From Flavihumibacter stibioxidans (GTDB lineage Bacteria; Bacteroidota; Bacteroidia; Chitinophagales; Chitinophagaceae), in NCBI RefSeq assembly GCF_014332695.1, contig NZ_MBUA01000001.1:1488001-1552000 (forward strand): a DNA stretch of 64,000 nucleotides, read 5' to 3'. Within the stretch, counting starts at the first letter, position 1. Each line of letters begins with the position of its first letter. The notes under the pieces are model-generated. The model searched no databases, was not told where the DNA came from, and was given only the letters and a program-made list of their open reading frames with translations. Shown one piece after another: positions 1-8,500 of the stretch. Position numbers and translations under genes: made by a program.

Positions 1-2657
1 TAGCTGATATCTTTGGGGATCACAAAAGAAAAACTGAACTGCCCGTTCTCCACGGTGGCCTTTCCCTTGAAGATAAACCTGTCCTGCACCCTGAAACCCG
101 TCACCTGGCTGCCGGCGTCATTGCCAAGGGTCCTGCGTTCATAAGGCTGGTCCAGCACCTGCGGGTATACGATACCGTTAAAGCCGGACAAAACCTGTCC
201 GCTTCGGTCCGTGACCTGCCCCCTTACGGTAATCTCCTGCAGGGCCCGCAGGGTATCCATCCCCTCTTCCACCGGTTTCCCGTTGATATGGGTGGTATGC
301 ACCTGGTGCCGGGGAAATGCCAGGGTAATAGCCGGATCGCCCAGCAGGGTGAACTTGCGGTTATTGAACACATCACCCGACACATCCGCGGTAGCATTCT
401 TGGCATCCCGGACGGCCTCGCCCAGGCTCCGGTAACGCCCGTCGGGCTGGCGTTTCAGGGCCATGGCCAGGTAATTGGCATTCATGATCCGGTTGCTGTA
501 GGCAAATACCAGCCGCGTAGTGGTCATCAGCGCAATGGCCCCCGCAGCGGGTTTGGTCAACAGGTATTCTCCCAACGATTCAATAGCCGGATTATCAAAC
601 GGCGCGAAATCGCAGGTTGCGGTGATAAAAAGCGGCAGTCGTCCATTCTGCTGCCAGCCATCCGCAATATCCTTATCCAGCACCACTTCCTCCGCCAACC
701 GGCGAAAACCGCCATGGCCACTGTAATTCCAGAGCAGGGTCCCTTTTTGCATCTGGTCCTTGATAAAGCGGTTCACTTCGGGGTAGCGGCTGCCGGCAGC
801 ATCGCTTTCCTGCTGAAACGCATCGAGGTAGATCTTCTGCTGCAGGAAAAGCTCACTGGCCGCAGCAGCCGTGGCGCTGATGTCTTCGGCATCATTCAGG
901 TGAAGGTTGAAATCCTCATCATCCGCAATAAAACTGAGTTCATTGCGCCAGCTTCCGCGGGAAGCCGGCTGATGGTATAGGACGATCTTATCTATATAGT
1001 CATTGGCCGCGGCCACAGTAGCTACGGGTATGCGGCCGATGCCGATATCAACCCGGTTCTGCACCAGTTCTGAATTGATGTCCTCCCAATCGTCGAGCAA
1101 CCCGAAATAATCGTCGCTCACATAGGTAACCAGGGGATCCAGGGAGAAGGTACTCTGGTAGGATGGCACCCCGTTCTGGCCGGGCGCCACCCGGTTTTTG
1201 CTGTCAAAGGAAGCATCCCCAAAAAGTAACAGGTAGCGGGGCCGTTTGCCGGTATCGGCGCCGGCACGGTCATAAAACATCTTCACCAGGTCGCGGATGG
1301 CGGTAGGGTCGGGCTGGCCGCCAGAGAATTCGTGGTAGACCTGTTGGGATGTCAGCACCAGGCTGTTGAGTCCATCGCGCACCCGGTGCCAGTCGGCCAG
1401 TCTTTCCGCCGCCGGAAGCAGGGTTTCGGTGGTTACGATGATCATACCCGGAATAGCTTCGGCATGGAGGTCCTGGTTGGCTACCGGGCCCAGTGGCAAT
1501 GGGGCGGACAATTCTGCCGCATCTGCGGTAAATGCTATGTATTCTTCGGCCTTTTCGTGCCGGTCGTTAAAGCTGAGCAGGCTGCCGTGGAGGCTGGTGG
1601 CCATTTCCACGGGATTCAGCGGGTCCGATACCCGCCAGACCCGTGTGGCGGAACCGGCTTCCTGCAACTGGTAACGGGCAATTTTACCGGGTCCGGCATT
1701 GGCTTCCGTGCGGAAGTCCAGGTTCCTGCCGGCAGTCATTCTAAGATGGCAGTCGGCCAGCAGTTCGAACCGGTTGATCCAGCCAATGGCGGAGGAATTG
1801 GCCGAGATGAAACGATAGGTCAGGTTGATGGTCTGGGTAGCAGGGAAACTTGCTTCCAGCCGGTTTTCGCGGGCGAAGAGGTCGAGGCTGGAGCTGCTGA
1901 CCGGCGCAATGGTATGACTGGCAAGTGGGGCTCCATTGAGCTGGAGATCAAACTCTGCGTTGTTCCCGACCGAACGGGCGGCAACGGTGGAGAACAGCCG
2001 CGCACTGCTTCCCTCCACGGGCTGGGGAATGCTGGCAGCGATAGTAACCGGACTGCTGTTTTCCGCCAGAAACCTTTCCCCATACCATTCTTTTCCGCTG
2101 GACAGGAGGTTGTAGAGATCCTTTTCATACCAATCACGAAACTGGTAGCGGGTGATCGTATCGGTAGCCGGTGAGGGTTCTGCCACCCTGGCCACTCTTT
2201 TCCCGGCAGTACCGGTGGTAAGGTAGATATAAGCGGTATCGGTGTAGGGGTTCAGCCGATGGCGGACAGTCTGCGTGGCGGGATCCTTTTCCCACCAATG
2301 CGGTCCGGGTGCATAAAAAACCAGGTAATCCCCCGCCTGGAGCTGGCCATCCCCCCCGTCAAAAACAGTTACCGCCAATTCGGTCAGGTCATCACTGTAG
2401 GGGGATGAGAGTGCTTCTGCGGGAATGCCTGCGGGCCGGCCGAACAATTTCACCGCGTCGGCGGGCAGCGGGAGGGCAAATCCCATGGCAGGGAGATTAG
2501 CGGCATCAATTTTGTATATACCCGCGGCAGGAATACCTAACCTGTACCATTTGCCGGATGCCAGGACTGAATGACCGGAATAACTCCGCTGGGCCACCAG
2601 AACCGAAGCCTGGCAAAAGAAAACAGTTAAAAGAATAAAGCGGAAAAGGCTGTACAT
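1..2657 (-). CDS. porU: Type IX secretion system sortase PorU (C-terminus beyond window)
   Basis: Partial: 885 codons are visible and the 3' end lies outside the window. PorU is the surface cysteine protease (peptidase family C25, gingipain-like) that removes the C-terminal sorting domain of T9SS cargo and anchors the cargo. I translated the minus strand: a signal peptide spans about residues 1-22 (ends VLVAQ), followed by a beta-rich N-terminal region and the C25 domain. The catalytic pair is visible as His648 in NYSGHGG and Cys682 in ITATCDF. ATG at 2657 is chosen because TATTTTTG lies only 8 nt upstream. It diverges from gldJ, an arrangement also known in Flavobacterium. A long plus-strand ORF inside it is a shadow. 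Confidence 0.93.
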   Translation of the reverse strand, partial: MYSLFRFILLTVFFCQASVLVAQRSYSGHSVLASGKWYRLGIPAAGIYKIDAANLPAMGFALPLPADAVKLFGRPAGIPAEALSSPYSDDLTELAVTVFDGGDGQLQAGDYLVFYAPGPHWWEKDPATQTVRHRLNPYTDTAYIYLTTGTAGKRVARVAEPSPATDTITRYQFRDWYEKDLYNLLSSGKEWYGERFLAENSSPVTIAASIPQPVEGSSARLFSTVAARSVGNNAEFDLQLNGAPLASHTIAPVSSSSLDLFARENRLEASFPATQTINLTYRFISANSSAIGWINRFELLADCHLRMTAGRNLDFRTEANAGPGKIARYQLQEAGSATRVWRVSDPLNPVEMATSLHGSLLSFNDRHEKAEEYIAFTADAAELSAPLPLGPVANQDLHAEAIPGMIIVTTETLLPAAERLADWHRVRDGLNSLVLTSQQVYHEFSGGQPDPTAIRDLVKMFYDRAGADTGKRPRYLLLFGDASFDSKNRVAPGQNGVPSYQSTFSLDPLVTYVSDDYFGLLDDWEDINSELVQNRVDIGIGRIPVATVAAANDYIDKIVLYHQPASRGSWRNELSFIADDEDFNLHLNDAEDISATAAAASELFLQQKIYLDAFQQESDAAGSRYPEVNRFIKDQMQKGTLLWNYSGHGGFRRLAEEVVLDKDIADGWQQNGRLPLFITATCDFAPFDNPAIESLGEYLLTKPAAGAIALMTTTRLVFAYSNRIMNANYLAMALKRQPDGRYRSLGEAVRDAKNATADVSGDVFNNRKFTLLGDPAITLAFPRHQVHTTHINGKPVEEGMDTLRALQEITVRGQVTDRSGQVLSGFNGIVYPQVLDQPYERRTLGNDAGSQVTGFRVQDRFIFKGKATVENGQFSFSFVIPKDIS

Positions 2658-2665
2658 ACTATTGT

Positions 2666-2673
2666 CAAAAATA
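2666..2673 (-). promoter_or_regulatory. porU -7 promoter core
   Basis: TATTTTTG on the minus strand matches the Bacteroidota -7 consensus TAnnTTTG. It ends 8 nt before the porU ATG, so the transcript leader would be very short. No convincing -33 TTG at the usual distance. Confidence 0.5.
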
Positions 2674-2729
2674 GCATAAACCCTAAGCGTTTTAAGATTT
2701 TGGCAAGGGTATTGATCAGGTAATCTGAT

Positions 2730-2737
2730 TATATTCG
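2730..2737 (+). promoter_or_regulatory. Possible gldJ promoter core
   Basis: TATATTCG differs from TAnnTTTG at one base. It would give a leader of roughly 65-70 nt before gldJ. It is the best candidate in the 151-bp divergent porU-gldJ region. Confidence 0.3.
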
Positions 2738-2808
2738 CGCTCAGCATTTGGATGAACACACAATAAACGGAAAAGCCTTCCGTTATTACTGTCTAAAACC
2801 CAGCTTAA

Positions 2809-4380
2809 ATGGCTATCAATATGAACTGGAAAAACCTCACGATCCTAGTATCCTGCGCCGTTATGGTGGCATCCTGTAAGAACGGGAAGCTCTTCGGCAA
2901 AAAATCCGAGAAATCCGACGTAACCGGTTGGAATTATAACGACAAAAACCAGGGTGGTTACCAGGTTTCCAAAGAAAAAGAGCAAAGGACCGGTCCCGGA
3001 CTTGTATTTGTTCAGGGTGGTACCTTTACCATGGGTGCAACTGAAGAAGATGTAATGGGCGACTGGAACAACGTTCCCCGCCGTGTTACCGTAAACTCAT
3101 TCTATATCGACCAGACTGAGGTGGCCAACGTTCACTACCGCGAGTATCTCTACTGGATCAATACCGTATTTGATGGCGATGAGCATGAAGCCATCCGCAA
3201 CGGCGCTCTGCCCGATACGCTGGTATGGCGCAGCGAGCTGGCTTACAATGAGCCACTCGTAGAATATTATTTCCGTCACCCTTCCTATAACTATTATCCT
3301 GTGGTGGGTGTAACCTGGAAGCAGGCCAATGACTTCTGTCTCTGGAGAACAGACCGGGTGAATGAGCTGGAACTGATCAAAAGAGGTTTCATTAACGATA
3401 AGAGCCTGAAGAACATCAGCGGTATCGCTGAAGAGAATTTCAATACAAAATCATACCTGACCGGCGAATTCCAGGCTACCCCCGGTAAAGCCGCCAAGTC
3501 AAAGAAGAATACATTGAAGAACCCGAATGGTACCCCCCGTACCCAGGTTACTTTCGAAGATGGTATCCTGTTGCCTGCCTACCGCCTGCCGACAGAAGCA
3601 GAGTGGGAATATGCAGCACTGGGTTATGTGAACCAGAACCCCATGCCGTCTAAAAAAGAAGGCAAGCGTGGTGAGGAACTGGTAACCAACAAGCAGGTTT
3701 ATTCCTGGAGCAATAACGTTAATGGTTTGCGCGATACCCGCAAGGGCAGCTGGCAGGGAACTTTCCTGGCCAACTTCAAGCGCGGATCAGGCGATAACAT
3801 GGGTGTTGCCGGTGGCCTGAACGACCGTGCCGTTTACACTGCACCAGTTCAATCCTTCTTCCCTAATGGTTTCGGCATCTACAATATGAGTGGTAACGTG
3901 AACGAATGGACCGGTGATGTATACCGTCCGCTTTCACTGAACGACTTTGATGATGTATCTCCATACCGTGGTAACAAATACGAGACTGTTGACCGCACTT
4001 CCGGAAAGCCTGAAAGGGATAGCCTGGGCCGCATCAAATACCGTATGATGACCGACGATGAAAGCAAGAACCGCCGCAACTACCAGAAAGCCGATGTGAT
4101 CAACTACCTCGATGGTGACTCACTGCTGCAGGGTGTAACTTATGGTTACGGTGTAACTACCCTGATCAGCGACAAGAGCCGCGTGATCAAGGGTGGTAGC
4201 TGGAACGACCGCGCCTACTGGCTGAGCCCCGGCACCCGCCGCTTCCTTGAAGAAGACCAGGCCAGCAGCACTGTAGGTTTCCGTTGCGCGATGGACCGCG
4301 TAGGAAGTCCGGAAGGTAACGGCCGCAAGACCGGTATCAACTACAAGCAAAGAAGACAAAATACCCGCAAGAAAAGATAA
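2809..4380 (+). CDS. gldJ: Gliding motility lipoprotein GldJ
   Basis: 523 residues. GldJ is an outer-membrane lipoprotein needed for gliding and for stability of the GldK-type T9SS ring in Flavobacterium. The N-terminus is a lipoprotein signal peptide with the acylated Cys at about residue 23 (MVASCKN). The rest is a formylglycine-generating-enzyme/sulfatase-modifying fold: GGTFTMGATEEDV near residue 65, RLPTEAEWEYAAL in the middle, SGNVNEWTGDVY, and VIKGGSWNDRAYW to VGFRCA at the end. As in other Gld proteins, the fold is probably structural rather than enzymatic. A second Met at residue 5 could also start translation. A terminator follows, then murF, the same gldJ-murF order seen in other Bacteroidota. 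Confidence 0.93.
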   Translation: MAINMNWKNLTILVSCAVMVASCKNGKLFGKKSEKSDVTGWNYNDKNQGGYQVSKEKEQRTGPGLVFVQGGTFTMGATEEDVMGDWNNVPRRVTVNSFYIDQTEVANVHYREYLYWINTVFDGDEHEAIRNGALPDTLVWRSELAYNEPLVEYYFRHPSYNYYPVVGVTWKQANDFCLWRTDRVNELELIKRGFINDKSLKNISGIAEENFNTKSYLTGEFQATPGKAAKSKKNTLKNPNGTPRTQVTFEDGILLPAYRLPTEAEWEYAALGYVNQNPMPSKKEGKRGEELVTNKQVYSWSNNVNGLRDTRKGSWQGTFLANFKRGSGDNMGVAGGLNDRAVYTAPVQSFFPNGFGIYNMSGNVNEWTGDVYRPLSLNDFDDVSPYRGNKYETVDRTSGKPERDSLGRIKYRMMTDDESKNRRNYQKADVINYLDGDSLLQGVTYGYGVTTLISDKSRVIKGGSWNDRAYWLSPGTRRFLEEDQASSTVGFRCAMDRVGSPEGNGRKTGINYKQRRQNTRKKR

Positions 4381-4400
4381 GCGGAAAAGATAGCCTTGAA

Positions 4401-4426
4401 AAAGCCACCCATGAGGTGGCTTTTTC
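4401..4426 (+). terminator. Terminator after gldJ
   Basis: AAAGCCACC, loop CATGA, GGTGGCTTT: a 9-bp stem with a T-rich tail, 20 nt after the gldJ stop codon. Confidence 0.85.
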
Positions 4427-4445
4427 TTTGGTACCTGGTCCTCAT

Positions 4446-4453
4446 TATATTTG
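4446..4453 (+). promoter_or_regulatory. murF -7 promoter core
   Basis: TATATTTG matches TAnnTTTG exactly and ends 4 nt before the ATG at 4458. It supports that start over the in-frame upstream codon at 4416, which lies inside the gldJ terminator. Confidence 0.55.
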
Positions 4454-4457
4454 CCCT

Positions 4458-5753
4458 ATGACTACCGCCGAACTCTACCAGATTTACCTTGCCCACCCTT
4501 CCGTACAGACTGATACCCGCAAGTTGAAGCAGGGTGATATTTTCTTTGCACTGAAAGGTGATAATTTCAATGGAAATGCCTTTGCCCAATCGGCACTGGA
4601 TGCAGGTGCGTCCTATGCGGTGATTGATGAAGCTGCTTATGTTACGGGGGATCGCACCCTGCTGGTTGATGATGTGCTCAGCGCACTGCAGCAACTGGCC
4701 CTGCACCACCGCCGCCAGTTCAGTATTCCCTTTATCGCCATCACCGGAAGTAATGGAAAAACAACCACCAAGGAACTGGTACACGCGGTGCTCTCCACTA
4801 CCTACCGGACATACACAACCGAAGGCAACCTGAACAATCATATCGGCATCCCGCTGACCCTCTTAAAAGTGAGACCCGATGCGCAGATGGCCGTTATTGA
4901 AATGGGTGCCAACCACCAGAAAGAAATTGAAGGTTATTGCAAATACACGGAGCCGACGCACGGGCTGATCACCAACCTGGGCAAGGCCCACCTCGAGGGC
5001 TTTGGCGGCGTGGAAGGTGTTCGCAAGGGCAAAGGGGAGCTGTTTGACTGGCTCCGGGCACACGAGGCCACTGCATTTGTAATGTGGGATGATGAATACC
5101 TGCGCAGGATGTCACAGGGCATCGAAACCGTGATCCGCTATGGCACGAAGGAAGGCGATATAGTCGGCGAAGCCATTGCTTCGGGCAGCACCGGGACAGA
5201 AGCCTTCCTGCATGTAAAACTGAACAGGGGAGCCGATACCGGCATCATCCATACCCAGCTGGTGGGCGATTACAACCTGCCCAATGTGCTGGCGGCAGTG
5301 GCTGTCGGAAAATGCTTCGGGGTGAATGAGCAACTCATACGGTCCGCCATCGAAGCCTATGCGCCGGAAAACAGCCGCTCTCAACTGGTGGAGAAAGACG
5401 GCAACCACATTGTGCTGGACGCGTATAATGCCAACCCCAGCAGCATGCGGGCGGCTATTGAAAATTTCGCCAGGCTGCCTGCCCGCCAGAAAGTGCTGAT
5501 GCTCGGAGCCATGGCCGAACTGGGTAAGGAAAGCCTGGATGAACACAGGGGGATTGTAGCACTGATTGGCCAATACCCCTGGAAAGCCGTGGTACTGGTG
5601 GGGGGCGATTTCGCAAAAATTGAACACCCCTATATACAACTGGAGAACAGCCTTGCCGCGCGCGACTGGCTGAAACAACAGGGGTTCCTGGATACCCATT
5701 TACTGGTCAAGGGCTCGAGGAGCATGCAGATGGAAAAAGTTCTCCAGGGCTGA
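4458..5753 (+). CDS. murF: UDP-N-acetylmuramoyl-tripeptide--D-alanyl-D-alanine ligase
   Basis: 431 residues. It adds D-Ala-D-Ala to the UDP-MurNAc tripeptide, the last cytoplasmic step in making the peptidoglycan precursor. The Mur ligase ATP-binding loop GSNGKTT is at residues 97-103, the metal/substrate motif VIEMGANHQKEI follows, and the signature DAYNANPSSM is intact near residue 315. The start at 4458 is set by the adjacent promoter core. It follows gldJ but has its own promoter. Its 3' end overlaps that of the opposing CHAD gene by 54 bp. A second, diverged MurF-like domain is fused to alanine racemase at 31.8-34.3 kb; this stand-alone copy carries the canonical motifs. Confidence 0.95.
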   Translation: MTTAELYQIYLAHPSVQTDTRKLKQGDIFFALKGDNFNGNAFAQSALDAGASYAVIDEAAYVTGDRTLLVDDVLSALQQLALHHRRQFSIPFIAITGSNGKTTTKELVHAVLSTTYRTYTTEGNLNNHIGIPLTLLKVRPDAQMAVIEMGANHQKEIEGYCKYTEPTHGLITNLGKAHLEGFGGVEGVRKGKGELFDWLRAHEATAFVMWDDEYLRRMSQGIETVIRYGTKEGDIVGEAIASGSTGTEAFLHVKLNRGADTGIIHTQLVGDYNLPNVLAAVAVGKCFGVNEQLIRSAIEAYAPENSRSQLVEKDGNHIVLDAYNANPSSMRAAIENFARLPARQKVLMLGAMAELGKESLDEHRGIVALIGQYPWKAVVLVGGDFAKIEHPYIQLENSLAARDWLKQQGFLDTHLLVKGSRSMQMEKVLQG

Positions 5754-6497
5754 TTCGGCCTGGCTGCGCAAGTCCACCTGGTTACGGAAACTTCCGCTGA
5801 TCCAGGCTTCAAGCCTGGCTGCCTCCTGCCTCACCGCCGGAAGAACTGCCAGCCGGCGCACTATGGCAGATTGCACCACATTATCCTGGTAATCCCCCAG
5901 CAATTTCTGAAGGGAATCGATTTCGGTTATAGGTAACTGTGAAATAAACACTGTTTGCGACTGTCCCATTTTGGTGACCCAGGCCTGGTTATACAGAATA
6001 TCTTTCAGCAGTTTCCTGATGACATGTAATTCCTCATCGTATAAGGGTTGACGGTAGTACGTACGCAGTTCTGCAGATATCGTACGGAAATATCCGTCGT
6101 AGTCATCTGCTTTCTTCCATTGGTCAAAATGTTCCTTACCCGGGTCTGATTGCTGGAGGATGGCGTTGAAAGAATCCTGGTGTGTCGCCAGTTGCGAGCG
6201 GAGCAGAACTGCCAGGGGCCCCTCTCCCATCTGGGTTATTACCAGTTTATGCAGCAGCTGGGTATCCCTTACCGTGCCTGCGCCCTGGTACACCTGTTTC
6301 CAGGCTTTCTTCAGGCGGAATGCCTTGCCGGTACTCATCATTCCGGCCATCCGGTACAGGGCCCTGGTCTTTTTATAGAGCACCCTGAACTGGTGAATGA
6401 TTTCTTCCCCTGGATCAGTTTGCATGGTGATGCGCATCTTCTCCAGTTCTGCAATAGCGGCAGCAGCCCACCTTGATGGTGAATGTACCTGCGACAT
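5700..6497 (-). CDS. CHAD domain-containing protein
   Basis: 265 residues from the ATG at 6497 (MSQVHSPSRW). CHAD domains are all-helical, rich in conserved His, Arg and Lys, and many bind polyphosphate. The family's first helix is visible as EEIIHQFRVLYKKTRALYRM, with basic residues spaced along one face, and later helices carry HVIRKLLKD. No CYTH/triphosphatase domain is fused to it and no signal peptide is seen, so it is probably cytoplasmic. A codon 42 nt upstream is in frame but is less likely the start. It converges on murF with a 54-bp tail-to-tail overlap. Whether it binds polyphosphate here is inference from the family. Confidence 0.8.
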   Translation of the reverse strand: MSQVHSPSRWAAAAIAELEKMRITMQTDPGEEIIHQFRVLYKKTRALYRMAGMMSTGKAFRLKKAWKQVYQGAGTVRDTQLLHKLVITQMGEGPLAVLLRSQLATHQDSFNAILQQSDPGKEHFDQWKKADDYDGYFRTISAELRTYYRQPLYDEELHVIRKLLKDILYNQAWVTKMGQSQTVFISQLPITEIDSLQKLLGDYQDNVVQSAIVRRLAVLPAVRQEAARLEAWISGSFRNQVDLRSQAESALENFFHLHAPRALDQ

Positions 6498-6562
6498 ATT
6501 ACTCAATTTTAACAGACCATGCGGGGTGATAATGATCACATTTTATTCCGGCATGTTTATGG

Positions 6563-6570
6563 TAATTTTG
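6563..6570 (+). promoter_or_regulatory. Promoter core before DUF983 gene
   Basis: TAATTTTG matches TAnnTTTG and ends 18 nt before the ATG at 6589. Confidence 0.45.
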
Positions 6571-6588
6571 TTCAAAATCAGTTGATTA

Positions 6589-7056
6589 ATGTCTGAACAT
6601 AAAAAACTTCCCAGCTACCTGGGAGCCGTACTCACCAATCGTTGCCCCCGCTGCCGGGAGGGCAGGATTTTTGAAGCTTCCAATCCTTATGCTTTCGGAA
6701 AGATACTAAAGATGAACGACCAATGCCCCGTTTGCGGGCAACCCACAGAAATCGAGGTTGGTTTTTATTATGGAACAGCCTATGTGAGTTATGCACTGAC
6801 GGTGGCGTTCTCAGTGGCCACTTTTATTGCCTGGTGGGTGCTGATCGGATTTTCCCTGGAAGATGGTGACCTTCGTGTATTATACTGGGGCATTCTCAAT
6901 GCCGTGTTGATGATTGTGCTGCAGCCGGTATTCATGCGGTTATCCCGCTCTATATGGCTGAGCTGGTTCGTGAAATTTGAACCCCGCTGGAAAGAAAAAG
7001 AAATCGATAAGTCCACACTGGAAAGAATCGTAAACGAACATAAAGGGGGCTGGTAG
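6589..7056 (+). CDS. DUF983 family zinc-ribbon membrane protein
   Basis: 155 residues. The N-terminal cytoplasmic part has two CxxC knuckles, RCPRCREG (about residue 18) and QCPVCGQP (about residue 46), typical of DUF983 and probably a zinc ribbon. Two long hydrophobic segments follow (about residues 68-90 and 97-120), then a charged tail. Function is unknown for the family. The gene stands alone between the divergent CHAD gene and the convergent xylA, with its own promoter and terminator. Its TAG stop lies in the loop of that terminator. Confidence 0.85.
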   Translation: MSEHKKLPSYLGAVLTNRCPRCREGRIFEASNPYAFGKILKMNDQCPVCGQPTEIEVGFYYGTAYVSYALTVAFSVATFIAWWVLIGFSLEDGDLRVLYWGILNAVLMIVLQPVFMRLSRSIWLSWFVKFEPRWKEKEIDKSTLERIVNEHKGGW

Positions 7057-7069
7057 GCCCCCTTTTTTT
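7042..7069 (+). terminator. Terminator overlapping the DUF983 stop codon
   Basis: AAAGGGGGC, six-base loop TGGTAG, GCCCCCTTT then a T run. The stem has 9 bp, mostly G-C. The gene's stop codon TAG is in the loop. Confidence 0.9.
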
Positions 7070-7142
7070 GTGGCTGATTTTTGCCGCCCGCGACTGTTTC
7101 CACAGGCAGGCTGCCGTTGATCCGGCGAATGAATTGCCGGTA

Positions 7143-8456
7143 TCAGATAAAACGATTGATGAGGTTTTCCAGGTACTCCTGGCGGCCGCTTCTTACCGCA
7201 GGTTCCCCCCCTTCAATAGCCAGGGCGCGCAGGTCTTCAAGACCCAGCCGGCCTTCTTCAAATTCCTTTCCTTTTCCGCTGTCAAAGGATGCATAGCGGT
7301 CTTGCCTGAACGCTTTGTAGTCGGACTGCTGTAATACCGCATCGGCCACGATCAGGGCACGGGCGAAGGTATCCATGCCGCCGATATGCGCGTGGAACAG
7401 GTCTTCGGGGTCGGTGGAATTGCGCCGGATCTTGGCATCGAAGTTGATGCCGCCGCCACCGAATCCACCGGCTTCCAGGATCACCAGCATGGCTTCTGAC
7501 AATTCATTGATGTTATTGGGGAACTGGTCGGTATCCCACCCATTCTGGTAATCGCCGCGGTTGGCATCGATGCTGCCCAGGATACCCGCGTCTGCAGCCA
7601 CCTGCAGTTCGTGCTGGAAGGTATGTCCGGCCAGTGTGGCATGGTTCACTTCGATGTTCAGGGAGAAATCGTTCAGCAGGTCGAACTGGCGCAGGAAACC
7701 GATCACGGTCTCGGAATCGTAATCATACTGGTGCTTGGAGGGCTCGCAGGGTTTGGGTTCGATGAAGAACTTACCCTTGAACCCGTTCTTGCGGGCATAG
7801 TCCTTCGCCATATGCAGGAAACGCGCCATATGCTCTTTCTCGCGCTTCATGTCGGTATTCAGTAAGCTCATATAACCCTCACGGCCACCCCAGAACACAT
7901 AGTTCTGTCCACCCAGTTCGATGGTGGCATCCAGTGCCGCTTTCACCTGCGCGCCTGCATGAGCCAGCACCTGGAAATCAGGATTGGTGGCGGCTCCGTT
8001 CATATATCGGCGGTTGGAAAAGAGGTTGGCAGTACCCCAGAGCAACTGAATACCGGTGGATTGCTGGTATTGTTTCGCATAGGCGGTGATGGCCTGCAGG
8101 CGGCGTTCGTTGTCGGCCACATCATTGGTAAAATCCACCACATCCACATCGTGGAAACAATAAAAAGGCATGTTCAGTTTGTTCATGAATTCAAAAGCGG
8201 CGTCCATTTTGGCTTTTGCACGATCAACCGGGTCAGCGATCTCATTCCATCCGAAGATATGGGTGGGTTCACCAAAGGGATCACCACCGTTGCCACAGAA
8301 AGAATGCCAGTAGGCGCAGGCGAAACGCAGGTGTTCCTTCATGGTCTTGCCGGCCACTACGTGGTTTTCGTTGTACCAGCGGAAAGCAAGCGGGTTATCG
8401 GTTTGGGGTCCCTCATATTGAATGGGACCAATGTTTTTGAAATATTCGTTTGCCAT
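7143..8456 (-). CDS. xylA: Xylose isomerase
   Basis: 437 residues, the usual size of the longer (class II) xylose isomerases. It converts D-xylose to D-xylulose in the cytoplasm with two divalent metals. Active-site and metal motifs are visible in order: [12 protein letters not shown] (catalytic His), [24 protein letters not shown] (metal Glu), [16 protein letters not shown] and [17 protein letters not shown]. It is downstream of xylulokinase by 44 bp, so the two form a xylBA operon. That gap contains two direct 14-bp copies of GTTTTAGGTTTGA(A/T) at 8467-8494. The divergent AraC gene is the likely regulator. Confidence 0.97.
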   Translation of the reverse strand: MANEYFKNIGPIQYEGPQTDNPLAFRWYNENHVVAGKTMKEHLRFACAYWHSFCGNGGDPFGEPTHIFGWNEIADPVDRAKAKMDAAFEFMNKLNMPFYCFHDVDVVDFTNDVADNERRLQAITAYAKQYQQSTGIQLLWGTANLFSNRRYMNGAATNPDFQVLAHAGAQVKAALDATIELGGQNYVFWGGREGYMSLLNTDMKREKEHMARFLHMAKDYARKNGFKGKFFIEPKPCEPSKHQYDYDSETVIGFLRQFDLLNDFSLNIEVNHATLAGHTFQHELQVAADAGILGSIDANRGDYQNGWDTDQFPNNINELSEAMLVILEAGGFGGGGINFDAKIRRNSTDPEDLFHAHIGGMDTFARALIVADAVLQQSDYKAFRQDRYASFDSGKGKEFEEGRLGLEDLRALAIEGGEPAVRSGRQEYLENLINRFI

Positions 8457-8466
8457 GCTTACGATT

Positions 8467-8494
8467 GTTTTAGGTTTGAAGTTTTAGGTTTGAT
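8467..8494. repeat. Two tandem 14-bp repeats between xylB and xylA
   Basis: GTTTTAGGTTTGAA followed directly by GTTTTAGGTTTGAT in the 44-bp intercistronic gap. No function is evident. Confidence 0.7.
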
Positions 8495-8500
8495 GTCGGT

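Noticed and set aside
1332-2174. 280-codon plus-strand ORF
   Set aside because: Antisense to porU, which runs off the window edge and continues through this region with a coherent protein.
4416-4457. Upstream start for murF
   Set aside because: The extra codons lie within the gldJ terminator and upstream of the promoter core, and the family N-terminus begins at 4458.
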